Assembly: GCF_030362835.1 (NCBI RefSeq)
Contig: NZ_JAUCGQ010000001.1
Coordinates: 1,157,461-1,221,460, forward strand
Length of the DNA: 64,000 bases
Direction of reading: 5' to 3'
Origin: Cellulomonas alba
Lineage (GTDB): Bacteria; Actinomycetota; Actinomycetes; Actinomycetales; Cellulomonadaceae
In this document: one piece after another, positions 46,477-55,700 of the stretch
How positions within the stretch are numbered: the first letter of the stretch is position 1
Layout: every line of letters begins with the position of its first letter
Notes under the pieces: generated by a model
Told to the model about the DNA's origin: nothing
Databases searched by the model: none
Seen by the model: the letters and a program-made list of their open reading frames with translations, nothing else
Translations under genes and position numbers: made by a program

Positions 46477-46549
46477 AGCCCCGAAAGGGAATCGAACCCT
46501 TGACCTTCTCCTTACCATGGAGACGCTCTGCCGACTGAGCTATCGGGGC
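46477..46549 (-). tRNA. tRNA-Thr (anticodon GGT)
   Basis: A 73-nt cloverleaf. Acceptor GCCCCGA pairs with TCGGGGC; the anticodon loop is ATGGTAA. No CCA is encoded. It lies 51 nt before tRNA-Met in the same direction. Confidence 0.95.
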
Positions 46550-46559
46550 AGCGCGAGCA

Positions 46560-46565
46560 AGGTTA
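46560..46565 (-). promoter_or_regulatory. -10 hexamer of the tRNA-Thr/tRNA-Met/rpmG unit
   Basis: TAACCT on the minus strand lies 10 nt before the mature 5' end of tRNA-Thr, a usual distance for tRNA genes. There is no strong -35. Confidence 0.45.
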
Positions 46566-46710
46566 CACGGGCCCCCGGGGTGCCGCGAAATCCGCCCGCG
46601 GCCTGCCACGGCGACCGCGCCGGGCCGCGCTCGACGACTGCTGCGAGCCCGCGATCCGAAACGCTTCGGCTCGTCGCCGCCCCGATCGGGCCCGTGCGAC
46701 GCTCCCCGGC

Positions 46711-47178
46711 ATGCCCGCACTCCACCGCCTGCGTGGCGCCGCCCTCGTGGCCGTCGCCGCGTCCCTCGCCCTGACCGCGTGCTCGGCGCACCCGAGCGGC
46801 AGCGGCGCGCCACACCTGACGCCCACGCTCGCGGCGTCCGCCGACGCCCTGAGCTGGCCCACCGCGATCGACCCCAGCCAGGCAGACGGCCCGTTCTACG
46901 TCGTGTGGACCCAGGTCGAGGAGGGCAGCGGCGGCACCAAGGTGCTCCAGCCCGAGGTCGACCGCCTCGCCTCGCTCGGCTACCACACCGTGCCGTGGGA
47001 CCCCGCCTGCCAGGAGCACGCCGCCGAGCAGCTCACGACGCTCACCAGCTACAAGAAGCCCGTCGGCATCGGCGTCGCGTTCGAGACCGCGCGCGACGCG
47101 GGCGTCTTCACCACGCTCGACCAGGGCAAGGGCCGCACGGTCGCCGTGACCGAGGGGACGTACACCTGCACGAAGTGA
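46711..47178 (+). CDS. Small secreted lipoprotein
   Basis: A 155-residue protein with a lipoprotein signal: basic start, hydrophobic stretch and lipobox LTAC with C24. The mature part begins with a Ser/Gly/Pro-rich linker and has two further Cys (DPAC and YTCTK) that could form a disulphide outside the cell. I do not recognise the domain. It stands alone between tRNA genes, followed by a strong terminator. No clear ribosome-binding site was seen before the ATG at 46711. Confidence 0.75.
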   Translation: MPALHRLRGAALVAVAASLALTACSAHPSGSGAPHLTPTLAASADALSWPTAIDPSQADGPFYVVWTQVEEGSGGTKVLQPEVDRLASLGYHTVPWDPACQEHAAEQLTTLTSYKKPVGIGVAFETARDAGVFTTLDQGKGRTVAVTEGTYTCTK

Positions 47179-47203
47179 TCGCGCACCGAAGTGATCCGCA
47201 CCG

Positions 47204-47245
47204 ACGACGAAGGCCCCGGACGAGATCGTCCGGGGCCTTCGTCGT
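47204..47245. terminator. Terminator between the lipoprotein gene and tRNA-Tyr
   Basis: A perfect inverted repeat of about 20 bp per arm (47204-47223 with 47226-47245) lies between two convergent genes, about 25 nt past the lipoprotein stop and 4 nt past the 3' end of tRNA-Tyr. It can serve both strands. Confidence 0.85.
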
Positions 47246-47249
47246 GCGG

Positions 47250-47331
47250 TGGCGGGTGAGGGATTCGAACCCCCGTAGGCGTTGCCAGCTGATTTACAGT
47301 CAGCCCCCTTTGGCCACTCGGGTAACCCGCC
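47250..47331 (-). tRNA. tRNA-Tyr (anticodon GTA)
   Basis: An 82-nt class II tRNA with a long variable arm. Acceptor GGCGGGT pairs with ACCCGCC; the anticodon loop is CTGTAAA. No CCA is encoded (ACCG follows). A -10-like TATCCT lies 63 nt upstream. Confidence 0.95.
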
Positions 47332-47394
47332 GGGGCGCTGCTCGTGGGTGTCGGGACGCCGGAGCGACCCGCCCCCGGAGCGGCGTGCCGTGGA

Positions 47395-47400
47395 AGGATA
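47395..47400 (-). promoter_or_regulatory. -10 hexamer upstream of tRNA-Tyr
   Basis: TATCCT on the minus strand, 63 nt before the mature tRNA; the -35 is weak (TTCGCG at 19 bp). The divergent yajQ-like gene starts 45 nt away. Confidence 0.35.
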
Positions 47401-47445
47401 GCAACTCCGGACCAGTGGTCGCGAAACTCGAGGGAGGACGCAGGC

Positions 47446-47943
47446 ATGGCGAGCGAGTCGTCGTTCGACGTCGTCAGCAAGGTCGACAAGCAGGAGGTCG
47501 ACAACGCGCTGAACCAGGCCGCGAAGGAGATCGCCCAGCGGTACGACTTCAAGGGCGTGGGCGCCTCGATCGCCTGGAGCGGCGAGAAGGTGCTGATGGT
47601 GGCGAACTCCTCCGAGCGCGTCCTCGCGGTGCTCGACGTGTTCCAGAGCAAGCTCATCAAGCGCGGCATCTCGCTCAAGTCGCTCGACACCGGCGACGGC
47701 GAGCCGCGTCCCTCCGGCAAGGAGTACCGGCTCGAGGCGTCGATCAAGGAGGGCCTGTCCTCCGAGGTCGCCAAGCAGCTCGGCAAGATCGTGCGCGACG
47801 AGGGGCCGAAGGGCGTCAAGACGCAGATCCAGGGCGACGAGCTCCGCGTCTCGGCGAAGAGCCGCGACGACCTGCAGGCCGTGATCGCTCTGCTCAAGGG
47901 GTCGGACGTCGACGCCGCGCTGCAGTTCGTGAACTACCGCTGA
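47446..47943 (+). CDS. YajQ-family nucleotide-binding protein
   Basis: A 165-residue protein of the YajQ (UPF0234) family. It starts [21 protein letters not shown], has [11 protein letters not shown], and ends QFVNYR, all typical. YajQ proteins bind RNA, GTP or, in Xanthomonas, cyclic di-GMP; the role here is unknown. ATG 47446 has GGAGG upstream. Normal length. Confidence 0.93.
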   Translation: MASESSFDVVSKVDKQEVDNALNQAAKEIAQRYDFKGVGASIAWSGEKVLMVANSSERVLAVLDVFQSKLIKRGISLKSLDTGDGEPRPSGKEYRLEASIKEGLSSEVAKQLGKIVRDEGPKGVKTQIQGDELRVSAKSRDDLQAVIALLKGSDVDAALQFVNYR

Positions 47944-47968
47944 CCGCCGGTCCGACTGCGTACGCCCG

Positions 47969-49957
47969 CTACCTCCCCAGGAGCACCGCGATGCCGGTGC
48001 CAACCGCGGAGGAGGCCCAGAGCAGGCCCGCCAAGAAGGCGAGGTCCGGGCCGCGTGACACGCGTCCTGGCGTCGCGGACGTCCGCGCCTTGGTGACGGC
48101 AGACGCGCGGGCATGCTCGATGCGGGTAGCGGCCGTGGCGGGGTCGGGGTCGCCTGCGAGAAGCGGTGAGCTCTGCCGGCGGACAGGGAGCAGCACGGCA
48201 TCACCCTGGACGCGGATCACGAGCGCCGAGCCGTCTGCGACGACGCGCTCGACCTGACTCCACGGCACGAGCTCGTCCGTGATCGGCCCCGCGACCCACA
48301 GGCCGGCAGGAGCGAGGCGCAGCCTCGGCCGGATGGCACTGACCCACGCGTGCCCGACGAGGGCGACACCGGCGAGCGGCACGAGATGGCGGAACGCGAG
48401 CGCCTCACCGAGCCACCGGACGACGGGAACGATCGCAGCCGGGCCGACCAAGAACGGCACCGCAATCGGGGTGCGTCGGACGGCACCTGCGCCAGCCCGC
48501 GCGATCACGTCCCATCTCTGGGCCAGGCGGGAGCGCTGCGCGATCGGTGCGCCGCGTGCGGTCAGCACGGGCGGCGCGTCCGTCGTCGCCGGCACCGACG
48601 GCAGAGCGTCGCCCGCGAACGGCGGCGGGTCTGCGCGGCGGCGGTCGTCGGCCGCGGCCGGCTGCCGCCACCACCTCCGGAGCAGCCACGGGTCGCGCGC
48701 GGGCGACGCGCTGCGCCACCATCGGCCGTCGACGCGCACCAACGGGCGGTCGCCGTAGGCGCTGAGCCCCACGACCAGGACCTCGGCCCCTGCTGGGACC
48801 ACGACGAGCTCGTCCTCGTCGTCCGGGTCGTCGACCAGTGCGTTCGCAGCGGCGAGCAGCTCGCCGTCGGTGGCGTTCGCCAAGTCGCCCGGCAGGTCGA
48901 GCGGGGGCTCGCCTTCGTCGGTTGCGACGAGATCGGCTGGCGCCAGGACATCGAGGAGTGCGAGCGTCGGACCGCCCGGACCGGCGAGCACCGGCAACCA
49001 GCCTGGCCCCTCGCCTGCGTACGCCTTCGCCGACGGCCCGCCGTCACGGAGCAGCGCGGTCGCGGCGCGGCGGCGGCGGACCTCGGCGCCGAGCGCCGTC
49101 CCTCCGAGCGCGAGGCCGATCGCGAGCAGGGCCACGGCGCCAGTCGGGTCGAAGACGTTCTGGAGGTCCTCGGCGCGCACGCCAGTAGGCGAGTAGCGCA
49201 CGGTCACCCGGTCGCCGACCTCGTACGAACGCACGTCCGTCGGGATGTGCACCCGGCGGCCCTCCACCTCGACGGTCGCCCTCGACGCGTCGTCGTCGAC
49301 CGCGACGACGGTGCCGTCGCCGACGGACGCTGAAGCGCGGAACGCGCGCGTCGCCGCGTCGTCGTGCGCCCACAGGCCGACGCCGAGCGTGGCGGTCACC
49401 AGGCACACGCCCGCGAAGCCAAGGACCGACGATCGTGGGCGCAGCATCGCCGCGCGGGTCGACTCGTCGACGTCCGGCACGACAACCGGCCAGCGACGCG
49501 CAGCGATGCGCTGCGTCGCAGCGCCCACGAGCTCGATCAGGCCCAGCACAAGGCATCCGATCGCCACCGCGGCGTACGCGGGTCCGATCCCGCCGCTGTA
49601 CGGGTCGATCGAGCAGAGCGCCGAGCCGAGGGCCGCGATCCACACGCCGGTGCGCGGCCGGACCAGGAGCACGGCGACGGACGCGATGACGAGCCCGATC
49701 GCGGCCGAGTCGAGCGCGCCACCGAGGCCGCGCGCGTCGACGTCCGTCCACGTGTCGTCGGACCAGGTCGTGACCGCCGAGGCGACGCAGACCGCGACCA
49801 TCACGAGGGCCAGGCCGGGTCGGAGCGCGGCGAGCGGGAGGCGACGACGCCAAGCCAGGGCCTCAGCGGCGCTGAGGGCGGTGGGCAGCACGCCGGAGAG
49901 GGTACGGCCCCGCGCAGGCTCGTTCGCCACGTAATCCGAGCGCGGCTGGCGCGGCAC
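47969..49957 (-). CDS. Hypothetical multi-pass membrane protein with a PH-like C-terminal domain
   Basis: A 662-residue protein. Three or four membrane helices lie in residues about 40-150 (LALVMVAVCVASAV, AAIGLVIASVAVLLV), another near 180-200, one near 275, two more near 505-540 and a last one at the C-terminus. Residues about 205-265 form a soluble beta domain (VVAVDDDASRATVEVEGRRVH). Residues about 555-600 look like a bacterial PH domain (LRLAPAGLWVAGPITDELVPWSQVERV). I do not recognise the family as a whole. Start is uncertain (49957 or an in-frame GTG ten codons later). Convergent with the yajQ-like gene. Confidence 0.72.
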   Translation of the reverse strand: MPRQPRSDYVANEPARGRTLSGVLPTALSAAEALAWRRRLPLAALRPGLALVMVAVCVASAVTTWSDDTWTDVDARGLGGALDSAAIGLVIASVAVLLVRPRTGVWIAALGSALCSIDPYSGGIGPAYAAVAIGCLVLGLIELVGAATQRIAARRWPVVVPDVDESTRAAMLRPRSSVLGFAGVCLVTATLGVGLWAHDDAATRAFRASASVGDGTVVAVDDDASRATVEVEGRRVHIPTDVRSYEVGDRVTVRYSPTGVRAEDLQNVFDPTGAVALLAIGLALGGTALGAEVRRRRAATALLRDGGPSAKAYAGEGPGWLPVLAGPGGPTLALLDVLAPADLVATDEGEPPLDLPGDLANATDGELLAAANALVDDPDDEDELVVVPAGAEVLVVGLSAYGDRPLVRVDGRWWRSASPARDPWLLRRWWRQPAAADDRRRADPPPFAGDALPSVPATTDAPPVLTARGAPIAQRSRLAQRWDVIARAGAGAVRRTPIAVPFLVGPAAIVPVVRWLGEALAFRHLVPLAGVALVGHAWVSAIRPRLRLAPAGLWVAGPITDELVPWSQVERVVADGSALVIRVQGDAVLLPVRRQSSPLLAGDPDPATAATRIEHARASAVTKARTSATPGRVSRGPDLAFLAGLLWASSAVGTGIAVLLGR

Positions 49958-49967
49958 CGACCTCGGC

Positions 49968-50849
49968 TCAGTAGCGGGTGATGCCGCCCTGCTGCTGCGC
50001 CATGCCCTCGAGGCGCGCGATGCGGTCCGCCATCGGCGGGTGCGTCGCGAACAGGCGGGCCGCGCCGCCGGCCTTGAACGGGCTCGCGATCATCAGGTGC
50101 GACACGTTCTCGAGCTTCTGGTCCCGGGGCAGCGGACGCGCCTGCGTGCCGGCCTCGAGCTTGCGGAGCGCCGAGGCGAGCGCGAGCGGGTCGCCCGTCA
50201 GGGTGGCGCCGTCCTCGTCGGCGTCGTACTCGCGCGTGCGGCTGATGCCGAGCTGGATCATGGTGGCGGCCAGCGGGGCCAGCAGCAGGAGCAGCAGGCC
50301 CGCGATCGGGTTGCCGCCGTCACGGCGGTCGCCGCCGCCGAAGAAGAGCGCGAACTGCGCGAGCGACGTGATGACACCCGCGATCGCCGCGGCGATCGAG
50401 GACGTCAGGATGTCGCGGTTGTAGACGTGCTGGAGCTCGTGGCCCAGGACACCGCGGAGCTCGCGCTCGTCGAGCATCTGCAGGATGCCGGCGGTGCAGC
50501 AGACGGCCGCGTGCTCGGGGTTGCGGCCCGTGGCGAACGCGTTCGGCGCCATCGTCGGCGACACGTACAGGCGCGGCATCGGCTGCTTCGCCTTGGTCGA
50601 GAGCTCGCGCACGATCCGGTACATCGCGGGCTGCTCCGCCTCGCTGACCGGGACCGCGCGCATCGACCGGATCGCGATCTTGTCGCTGTTCCAGTAGCTG
50701 ACGAACGTCATCACCAGGCCGAGGGCCGTGAAGAACAGCAGGAACTTGGGCGTGCCGCCGCCGAGGATCCAGCCGAGGCCGAGCAGCACGGCCCACATGA
50801 AGCCGAACAGCGCCGCAGTCTTCAAGCCGTTGTAGTGCCGGTGCCCCAT
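49968..50849 (-). CDS. htpX: HtpX family membrane zinc metalloprotease
   Basis: HtpX degrades damaged membrane proteins. It has 293 residues, four hydrophobic segments and the M48 zinc motif HELQH in GVLGHELQHVYNRD, with a third ligand Glu in SRTREYDADEDG. The active site faces the cytosol. ATG 50849 follows AGGAAGGA. The window's order yajQ-htpX-polyprenyl synthase recalls the Mycobacterium grcC1-htpX region. Confidence 0.93.
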   Translation of the reverse strand: MGHRHYNGLKTAALFGFMWAVLLGLGWILGGGTPKFLLFFTALGLVMTFVSYWNSDKIAIRSMRAVPVSEAEQPAMYRIVRELSTKAKQPMPRLYVSPTMAPNAFATGRNPEHAAVCCTAGILQMLDERELRGVLGHELQHVYNRDILTSSIAAAIAGVITSLAQFALFFGGGDRRDGGNPIAGLLLLLLAPLAATMIQLGISRTREYDADEDGATLTGDPLALASALRKLEAGTQARPLPRDQKLENVSHLMIASPFKAGGAARLFATHPPMADRIARLEGMAQQQGGITRY

Positions 50850-50975
50850 CGGGGTCCTTCCTCTCGAGGTCTCACCCAGCGAACGCACGCCGGACCCGCG
50901 GCGTTCCCGTGACGAACGACACACGGGCGCCGTGCCCAGCGTGGCACAGCGCCCGTGTGTCGGTGTCGGGTGGCG

Positions 50976-52361
50976 TCAGAGCGTGGTCGAGCCGCGCCCC
51001 AGCGAGATCTCGACCATCTCCTCGCGCGGCACGACCTTGATGCGCTCGCGGCCGTGCGGCTCGCCGAGGCCGCGCTCGTACGCGTCGAGCAGCTCCCAGC
51101 CGGACCAGTCGATGACGTCGACGCCGCGCTGGGTGAGGAACTCGAGGATCGCCTGCGGGTCGCGGTCGGTCGCGGAGTAGAACGCCTCGCCGCCCGCCTC
51201 GACGTCCTCCGCGAGGTGGCGGATGGTCTCGGAGGCGTCGGACTTGGTGTGGCCGATGAGACCGACCGGCCCGCGCTTGATCCAGCCCGTCGCGTACACG
51301 CCGGGCAGGTGCTCGCCGTCGACGTCGATGACGCGGCCCTCGCGGTTGGGGATCACGCCGGCGACGTCGTCGAACGGGATGTCGACGAGCGGCGAGCCGA
51401 AGTAGCCCACCGCGCGGTACACGGCGGTGACGTCCCAGTCCTGGAACTGGCCGGTGCCCGTCACGTTCCCGTCGCCGTTGAGCGCCGTGCGCTCGGTGCG
51501 GATGCCGACGACCTGGCCGTCCTCGCCGAGGATCTCGGTGGGCTTGTGCAGGAAGTGGAGGTGGATGCGGCGGCTCGCCGTGTTGTCCTCGGGCTCCTTG
51601 AGCGTCCAGTCCGTCAGGGTCTTGACGACCTGCTTGGTCTGGTTGCTCGAGTGGATCGCGGCCATCGAGCCCTCGTCGAACTCGAAGTCCTCCGGGTACA
51701 CGATGACGTCGACGTCCGGCACGTGGCCGAGCTCGCGCAGCTCGAGCGGCGAGAACTTGACCTGCGCCGGGCCGCGGCGCGCGAACACGTGCACGTCCGT
51801 GACCGGGCTTGCCTTGAGGATCTCGTAGACGTTCGCCGGCACCTCGGTCGGAAGCAGGTCGTCCGCGTGCTTGGCGAGGATGCGCGCCACGTCGAGCGCG
51901 ACGTTGCCCGCGCCGAGGACGGCCACGACCTGGTCGTCGAGCGGCCACGTGCGCGGGACGTCGGGGTGGCCGTCGTACCAGCTGACGAAGTCGGCCGCGC
52001 CGTACGAGCCCTCGAGCTCGATGCCGGGCACGGGAAGCGCGGCGTCGCGGATCGCACCCGTCGAGAAGATGACGGCGTCGTAGAACTGGCGCAGGTCGTC
52101 GAGCTTGAGGTCCGTGCCGTAGTCGACGTTCGCGAGCAGGCGGATGTCGCCCCGCTCGAGCACCTTGTGCAGCGCCACGATGATCTGCTTGATGCGCGGG
52201 TGGTCCGGCGCGACGCCGTAGCGCACGAGGCCGAAGGGCGCGGGCAGGCGCTCGAACAGGTCGATGCTCACGTCGAGGCCGGTCTTGGACAGGATGTCCG
52301 AGGCGTAGATGCCGGCCGGTCCGGCGCCGACGACGGCGACGCGCAGGGTCGGGGTGCTCAC
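50976..52361 (-). CDS. fprA: Ferredoxin-NADP reductase, adrenodoxin reductase type
   Basis: A 461-residue flavoprotein that transfers electrons between NADPH and ferredoxin. The FAD site is at the N-terminus (VAVVGAGPAGIYASDIL), followed by ERLPAPFGLVRYGVAPDHP, the family hallmark. The NADP site is VLGAGNVALDVARIL near residue 155. GTG start at 52361 with GGAAGG upstream. Partner ferredoxin is not in the window. Confidence 0.93.
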   Translation of the reverse strand: MSTPTLRVAVVGAGPAGIYASDILSKTGLDVSIDLFERLPAPFGLVRYGVAPDHPRIKQIIVALHKVLERGDIRLLANVDYGTDLKLDDLRQFYDAVIFSTGAIRDAALPVPGIELEGSYGAADFVSWYDGHPDVPRTWPLDDQVVAVLGAGNVALDVARILAKHADDLLPTEVPANVYEILKASPVTDVHVFARRGPAQVKFSPLELRELGHVPDVDVIVYPEDFEFDEGSMAAIHSSNQTKQVVKTLTDWTLKEPEDNTASRRIHLHFLHKPTEILGEDGQVVGIRTERTALNGDGNVTGTGQFQDWDVTAVYRAVGYFGSPLVDIPFDDVAGVIPNREGRVIDVDGEHLPGVYATGWIKRGPVGLIGHTKSDASETIRHLAEDVEAGGEAFYSATDRDPQAILEFLTQRGVDVIDWSGWELLDAYERGLGEPHGRERIKVVPREEMVEISLGRGSTTL

Positions 52362-52509
52362 GAATCGGGGCCTTCCGGTCGGGGTAGCCCTCGCGGGGAC
52401 GTCACGGCGGAGGGCTGGGCTCGGCGCCAGTGTAGGACGCCGCCCAGCAGGCGGACTCCCCACCCGCCAGCATGCGGACAGCTGGCGCAGGGGTGTCAGC
52501 GCGCGTCCT

Positions 52510-52515
52510 TACAGT
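52510..52515 (+). promoter_or_regulatory. -10-like hexamer 7 nt before the rarD-like start
   Basis: TACAGT is followed by 7 nt and GTG at 52523. The same hexamer is the -10 proposed for tRNA-Trp. This supports leaderless transcription and the choice of start. Confidence 0.5.
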
Positions 52516-52522
52516 CGCGGGC

Positions 52523-53518
52523 GTGGAGCGACGCGTGGCCGACGGCCGGACGAGTGACGTGCCGACGCCGGTGACGGCGCCCGAGGCCACCCGCCCGACG
52601 CGCGCCGGGCTCGCGGCCGGGCTCGGCGCGTTCCTCATCTGGGGCGTCCTGCCGCTGTACTTCCCGCTGCTCGAGCCCGCCGGGCCGCTCGAGATCATCG
52701 CGCACCGCGTGGTCTGGTCGCTCGCGTTCTGCCTGCTGCTGCTGGTCGTGACGCGCACGTGGGGCTCGTTCGTCGCGGTGCTGCGTCGCCCGCGCACCGT
52801 CGCGGTGCTCGGGCTCGCGGCGGTGCTGCTCGCCGTGAACTGGCTGGTCTACGTGTACGGCGTGCTCAGCGACCACGTGGTCGACGCGGCGCTCGGGTAC
52901 TTCGTCAACCCGCTCGTGACGGTGGCGCTGGCCGTGCTCGTGCTGCGCGAGCGGCTGCGCCGGGTGCAGTGGGTCGCGCTCGGGTTCGGCGCCGCGGCGG
53001 TCGTCGTCATCACCGTGGGATACGGGCGGCTGCCGTGGATCGCCCTCGTGCTCGCGGCGTCGTTCGGCACGTACGGGCTGATCAAGAACCGCGTCGGTCG
53101 CGCGGTGCCGGCGCTGCCCGGCTTCGCGGTCGAGACGGTGGTGCTCGCACCGCTCGCGCTCGGCTACCTGCTGGTGCTGGCCGCGCAGGGCTCGGGCACG
53201 TTCGGCGCGCACGGCTCGTGGAACGCGGTGGCGCTCGCGTCGGCCGGTGTCGTGACGACCGTGCCGCTGCTGCTGTTCAACTCCGCGGCGCGCCGGCTGC
53301 CGCTGTCGGTCGTCGGCCTCATCCAGTACGTGACGCCGGTGCTGCAGTTCGTCATCGGCGTGACGGTCGGCCACGAGCGGATGCCGGTGGCGCGGTGGGC
53401 GGGGTTCGGGCTGGTCTGGGTCGCGCTGGTGATCCTCACCGTCGACGCCCTGAGCACCGCGCGGCGCGGACGCGTGCAGGCGCCCGCCGAAAGGACGGAC
53501 GCCGCCGTCAGCGCGTGA
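52523..53518 (+). CDS. rarD: RarD-like EamA-family permease
   Basis: A 331-residue membrane protein with ten hydrophobic segments in two EamA repeats. RarD markers are clear: IWGVLPLYFPLL near the start, EIIAHRVVWS and NWLVYVYGV. RarD proteins are named for chloramphenicol sensitivity in Escherichia coli, but the true substrate is unknown. The GTG at 52523 is chosen from the upstream hexamer; an earlier ATG at 52472 would put a -10 inside the gene. Its stop overlaps the convergent phosphatase gene by 11 bp. Confidence 0.9.
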   Translation: MERRVADGRTSDVPTPVTAPEATRPTRAGLAAGLGAFLIWGVLPLYFPLLEPAGPLEIIAHRVVWSLAFCLLLLVVTRTWGSFVAVLRRPRTVAVLGLAAVLLAVNWLVYVYGVLSDHVVDAALGYFVNPLVTVALAVLVLRERLRRVQWVALGFGAAAVVVITVGYGRLPWIALVLAASFGTYGLIKNRVGRAVPALPGFAVETVVLAPLALGYLLVLAAQGSGTFGAHGSWNAVALASAGVVTTVPLLLFNSAARRLPLSVVGLIQYVTPVLQFVIGVTVGHERMPVARWAGFGLVWVALVILTVDALSTARRGRVQAPAERTDAAVSA

Positions 53519-54233
53519 CGAGCGCGTCGACCACGACGACCGTCACGTTGTCCCGTGCGCCCGCGGCCAGCGCCGCCGCGACGAGCCGGTCCGCGGCCGC
53601 CTGCGCGTCCGGCTCGGCCTTCAGCTCGGCCTCGATGCGCGCGTCCGGCAGCGCGTCGGTCAGCCCGTCCGAGCACACCAGGATCCTGTCGCCGGGGCTC
53701 ACCGGCAGCCACTGCAGGTCCGGGTCGACGTCGAACGCGCCGCCGCCGAGCACGCGCGTCACGACGTTGCGCCGCGGGTGGTGCGCGGCCTCGTCGGCCG
53801 GCAGCAGGCCGCGCGCCACGAGCTCCGCGACCTCGGAGTGGTCGGTGGTGACCTGCTCGAGGACCGCACCCGCCATCCGGTAGGTGCGCGAGTCGCCGAC
53901 GTTGAGCACGAGCCAGCACGGCACGCCCTCGTGCTCCGTCAGCACGACGCCGGTGAGCGTCGTCCCCGGGCGTCGGCCGCGCCCGTGCGGGATGCCACGC
54001 ACCGCCGTGTGCGCGAGACGGATCGCGGCGCGGACGTCGGACTCGTCGGGCTCGACGCCCTCCGCGAGGGCCGCGACCACGTCGACCGCCGTCGCGCTCG
54101 CGACCTCGCCCGACTCGTGGCCGCCCATGCCGTCGGCCACGACGAACAGCCGGCCCGACGCCCAGGACGCGTCCTCGTTGTCGGCGCGGCCACCCGTGTC
54201 CGTCGCGACGCCCACCGCGGTGGTGACCGTCAT
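53508..54233 (-). CDS. PP2C-family serine/threonine phosphatase
   Basis: A 241-residue metal-dependent phosphatase of the PstP/PrpC type. Motifs are present: GRADNEDASWASG at the start, VVADGMGGHESGE with the metal-binding Asp and Gly, NVGDSRTYR, LVCSDGLTDAL and ARDNVTVVVVD. There is no membrane anchor, unlike mycobacterial PstP. Substrates may include the FHA protein encoded nearby. No Ser/Thr kinase gene is in the window. Confidence 0.94.
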   Translation of the reverse strand: MTVTTAVGVATDTGGRADNEDASWASGRLFVVADGMGGHESGEVASATAVDVVAALAEGVEPDESDVRAAIRLAHTAVRGIPHGRGRRPGTTLTGVVLTEHEGVPCWLVLNVGDSRTYRMAGAVLEQVTTDHSEVAELVARGLLPADEAAHHPRRNVVTRVLGGGAFDVDPDLQWLPVSPGDRILVCSDGLTDALPDARIEAELKAEPDAQAAADRLVAAALAAGARDNVTVVVVDALVTR

Positions 54234-54426
54234 CGCGCGTCGTCCTGACCGGCGCGCGACGCCGTCGCGGGCGCGGGCAGCGGGCGGGTCATCGGTGTCC
54301 TCGTGTGTCTGCAAGGAGCGTCCGCCTGGCGGGCGTGCCTCGGCGAGTCGTCGGTCAGCATAGCCAGGACGGACCGTCCCGCCCGCCGCCGGAGGTAGGG
54401 TGCCGCGGGTCGCGGGAGGTGGTCGG

Positions 54427-55686
54427 GTGGACGGGGCTCGACGGCGGCGCGCCGCCGGGTCGGCGGTCGTCGCGGCGGTCGTGGCGTGCGGGGCACTCGC
54501 TCCCCCGGCGGCAGCGGCGACCCCGCCCGTGCCGGCCGGGCTCTGGTACGTCGAGGCGCAGCAGCTGGACGCCGCGCACGACCGCTCGCGCGGGGCCGGC
54601 GTCACGGTCGGCGTCGTCGACGGGCCGCTCGACCCGGACGCGCCCGACCTGCGCGGCGCCGACGTCACGGTGCACGAGCCCTCGTTCTGCGCCACGACGG
54701 CGGGCGGCACGACGTGGGCGCCCGCCACGTCGGCGAGCCCGGCGGCGCAGCACGGAACCGGCATGGCGTCGCTCGTGGTCGGCACGGGGGCGGCGGCGGA
54801 CGGCGGCGGGGTGCGGGGCGTCGCACCGGACGCGCGGGTGATCGCGTACGCGGTGCTGACGCGGCCCGACGCCGGGAGCGCGGTGAGCGCGCAGTGCCCG
54901 CCGTTCGCGGGCGAGACGCGCGGCTGGCTCGAGGGCGCGGTCGACCAGGCGATCGCCGACGGCGTGGGCGTGCTGAGCGTCTCGCTGACGGAGTCGGCGG
55001 CCGAGCCCGCGGTGATCGCGCGGGCGCTGCACGCGGGCATCGTCGTGGTCGCGGCGGGTGCGCACGACGGCGGGACCGCGCAGCAGCCACCCGCGTCGCT
55101 CGGTGGCGTGCTCGCCGTCGAGTCGATCGGCCGCGACGGGCGCCCGGCGCCGGACGCGGTGATCGACGCACACACCGTGCTCGCACCGGGCGAGGACGTG
55201 CTCCAGCCCGCGCCCGACCTGACGTCGACGACGCTCGAGAGCGGCTCGTCGACCGCGACGGCGTTCGTCGCCGGGGCGCTCGCCCTCGTGCGGTCCGCCT
55301 ACCCGCAGGCGACCGCGAGCCAGGTGCTCCAGGCCGTGGCCCGGACGTCGGACCGCGCGGGCTCTGCCGTCGGGCTCGGGACCATCGACGTGACGCGGCT
55401 GCTCGCCACCGACCCGACCGCGCTCCCCGACGTCAACCCCTTCCTGGGCGCCGGCACGTCACCGAGCGCGCACGACGTCGAGGCTCCGCCTGCTACGTCG
55501 GCCGCACCCACCACGGGCGAGGACGCCGGTGGTGCGCGCCCGGAGCAGACGCTCAGCGCGTCGAGCGGCGTGGTCCAGCCCGCCGGCGGCATCCGCGGGA
55601 TCGGGTGGCCCCTCGCCGGGCTCGCCGGCGTGCTCGTGGTGCTCGTGGCGGGCGCTGCCGCCGTGCGGGGCCGGTCGCGGCGCTGA
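54427..55686 (+). CDS. Mycosin-like subtilase (S8) with C-terminal membrane anchor
   Basis: A 419-residue exported protease. Signal peptide (basic start, AAVVACGALAPPAAA), catalytic Asp in VGVVDGPLDPDAPDL, His in QHGTGMASLVVG and Ser in GSSTATAFVAGAL. The oxyanion Asn, usually in AAAGN, is replaced (VAAGAHDGG). A Pro/Ala/Glu-rich linker leads to one membrane helix (GLAGVLVVLVAGAAAV) and a basic end, as in mycosins of type VII secretion. No other type VII gene is near. The GTG at 54427 has GGGAGG upstream. Confidence 0.83.
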   Translation: MDGARRRRAAGSAVVAAVVACGALAPPAAAATPPVPAGLWYVEAQQLDAAHDRSRGAGVTVGVVDGPLDPDAPDLRGADVTVHEPSFCATTAGGTTWAPATSASPAAQHGTGMASLVVGTGAAADGGGVRGVAPDARVIAYAVLTRPDAGSAVSAQCPPFAGETRGWLEGAVDQAIADGVGVLSVSLTESAAEPAVIARALHAGIVVVAAGAHDGGTAQQPPASLGGVLAVESIGRDGRPAPDAVIDAHTVLAPGEDVLQPAPDLTSTTLESGSSTATAFVAGALALVRSAYPQATASQVLQAVARTSDRAGSAVGLGTIDVTRLLATDPTALPDVNPFLGAGTSPSAHDVEAPPATSAAPTTGEDAGGARPEQTLSASSGVVQPAGGIRGIGWPLAGLAGVLVVLVAGAAAVRGRSRR

Positions 55687-55700
55687 CGGCCGCCGGCTGC

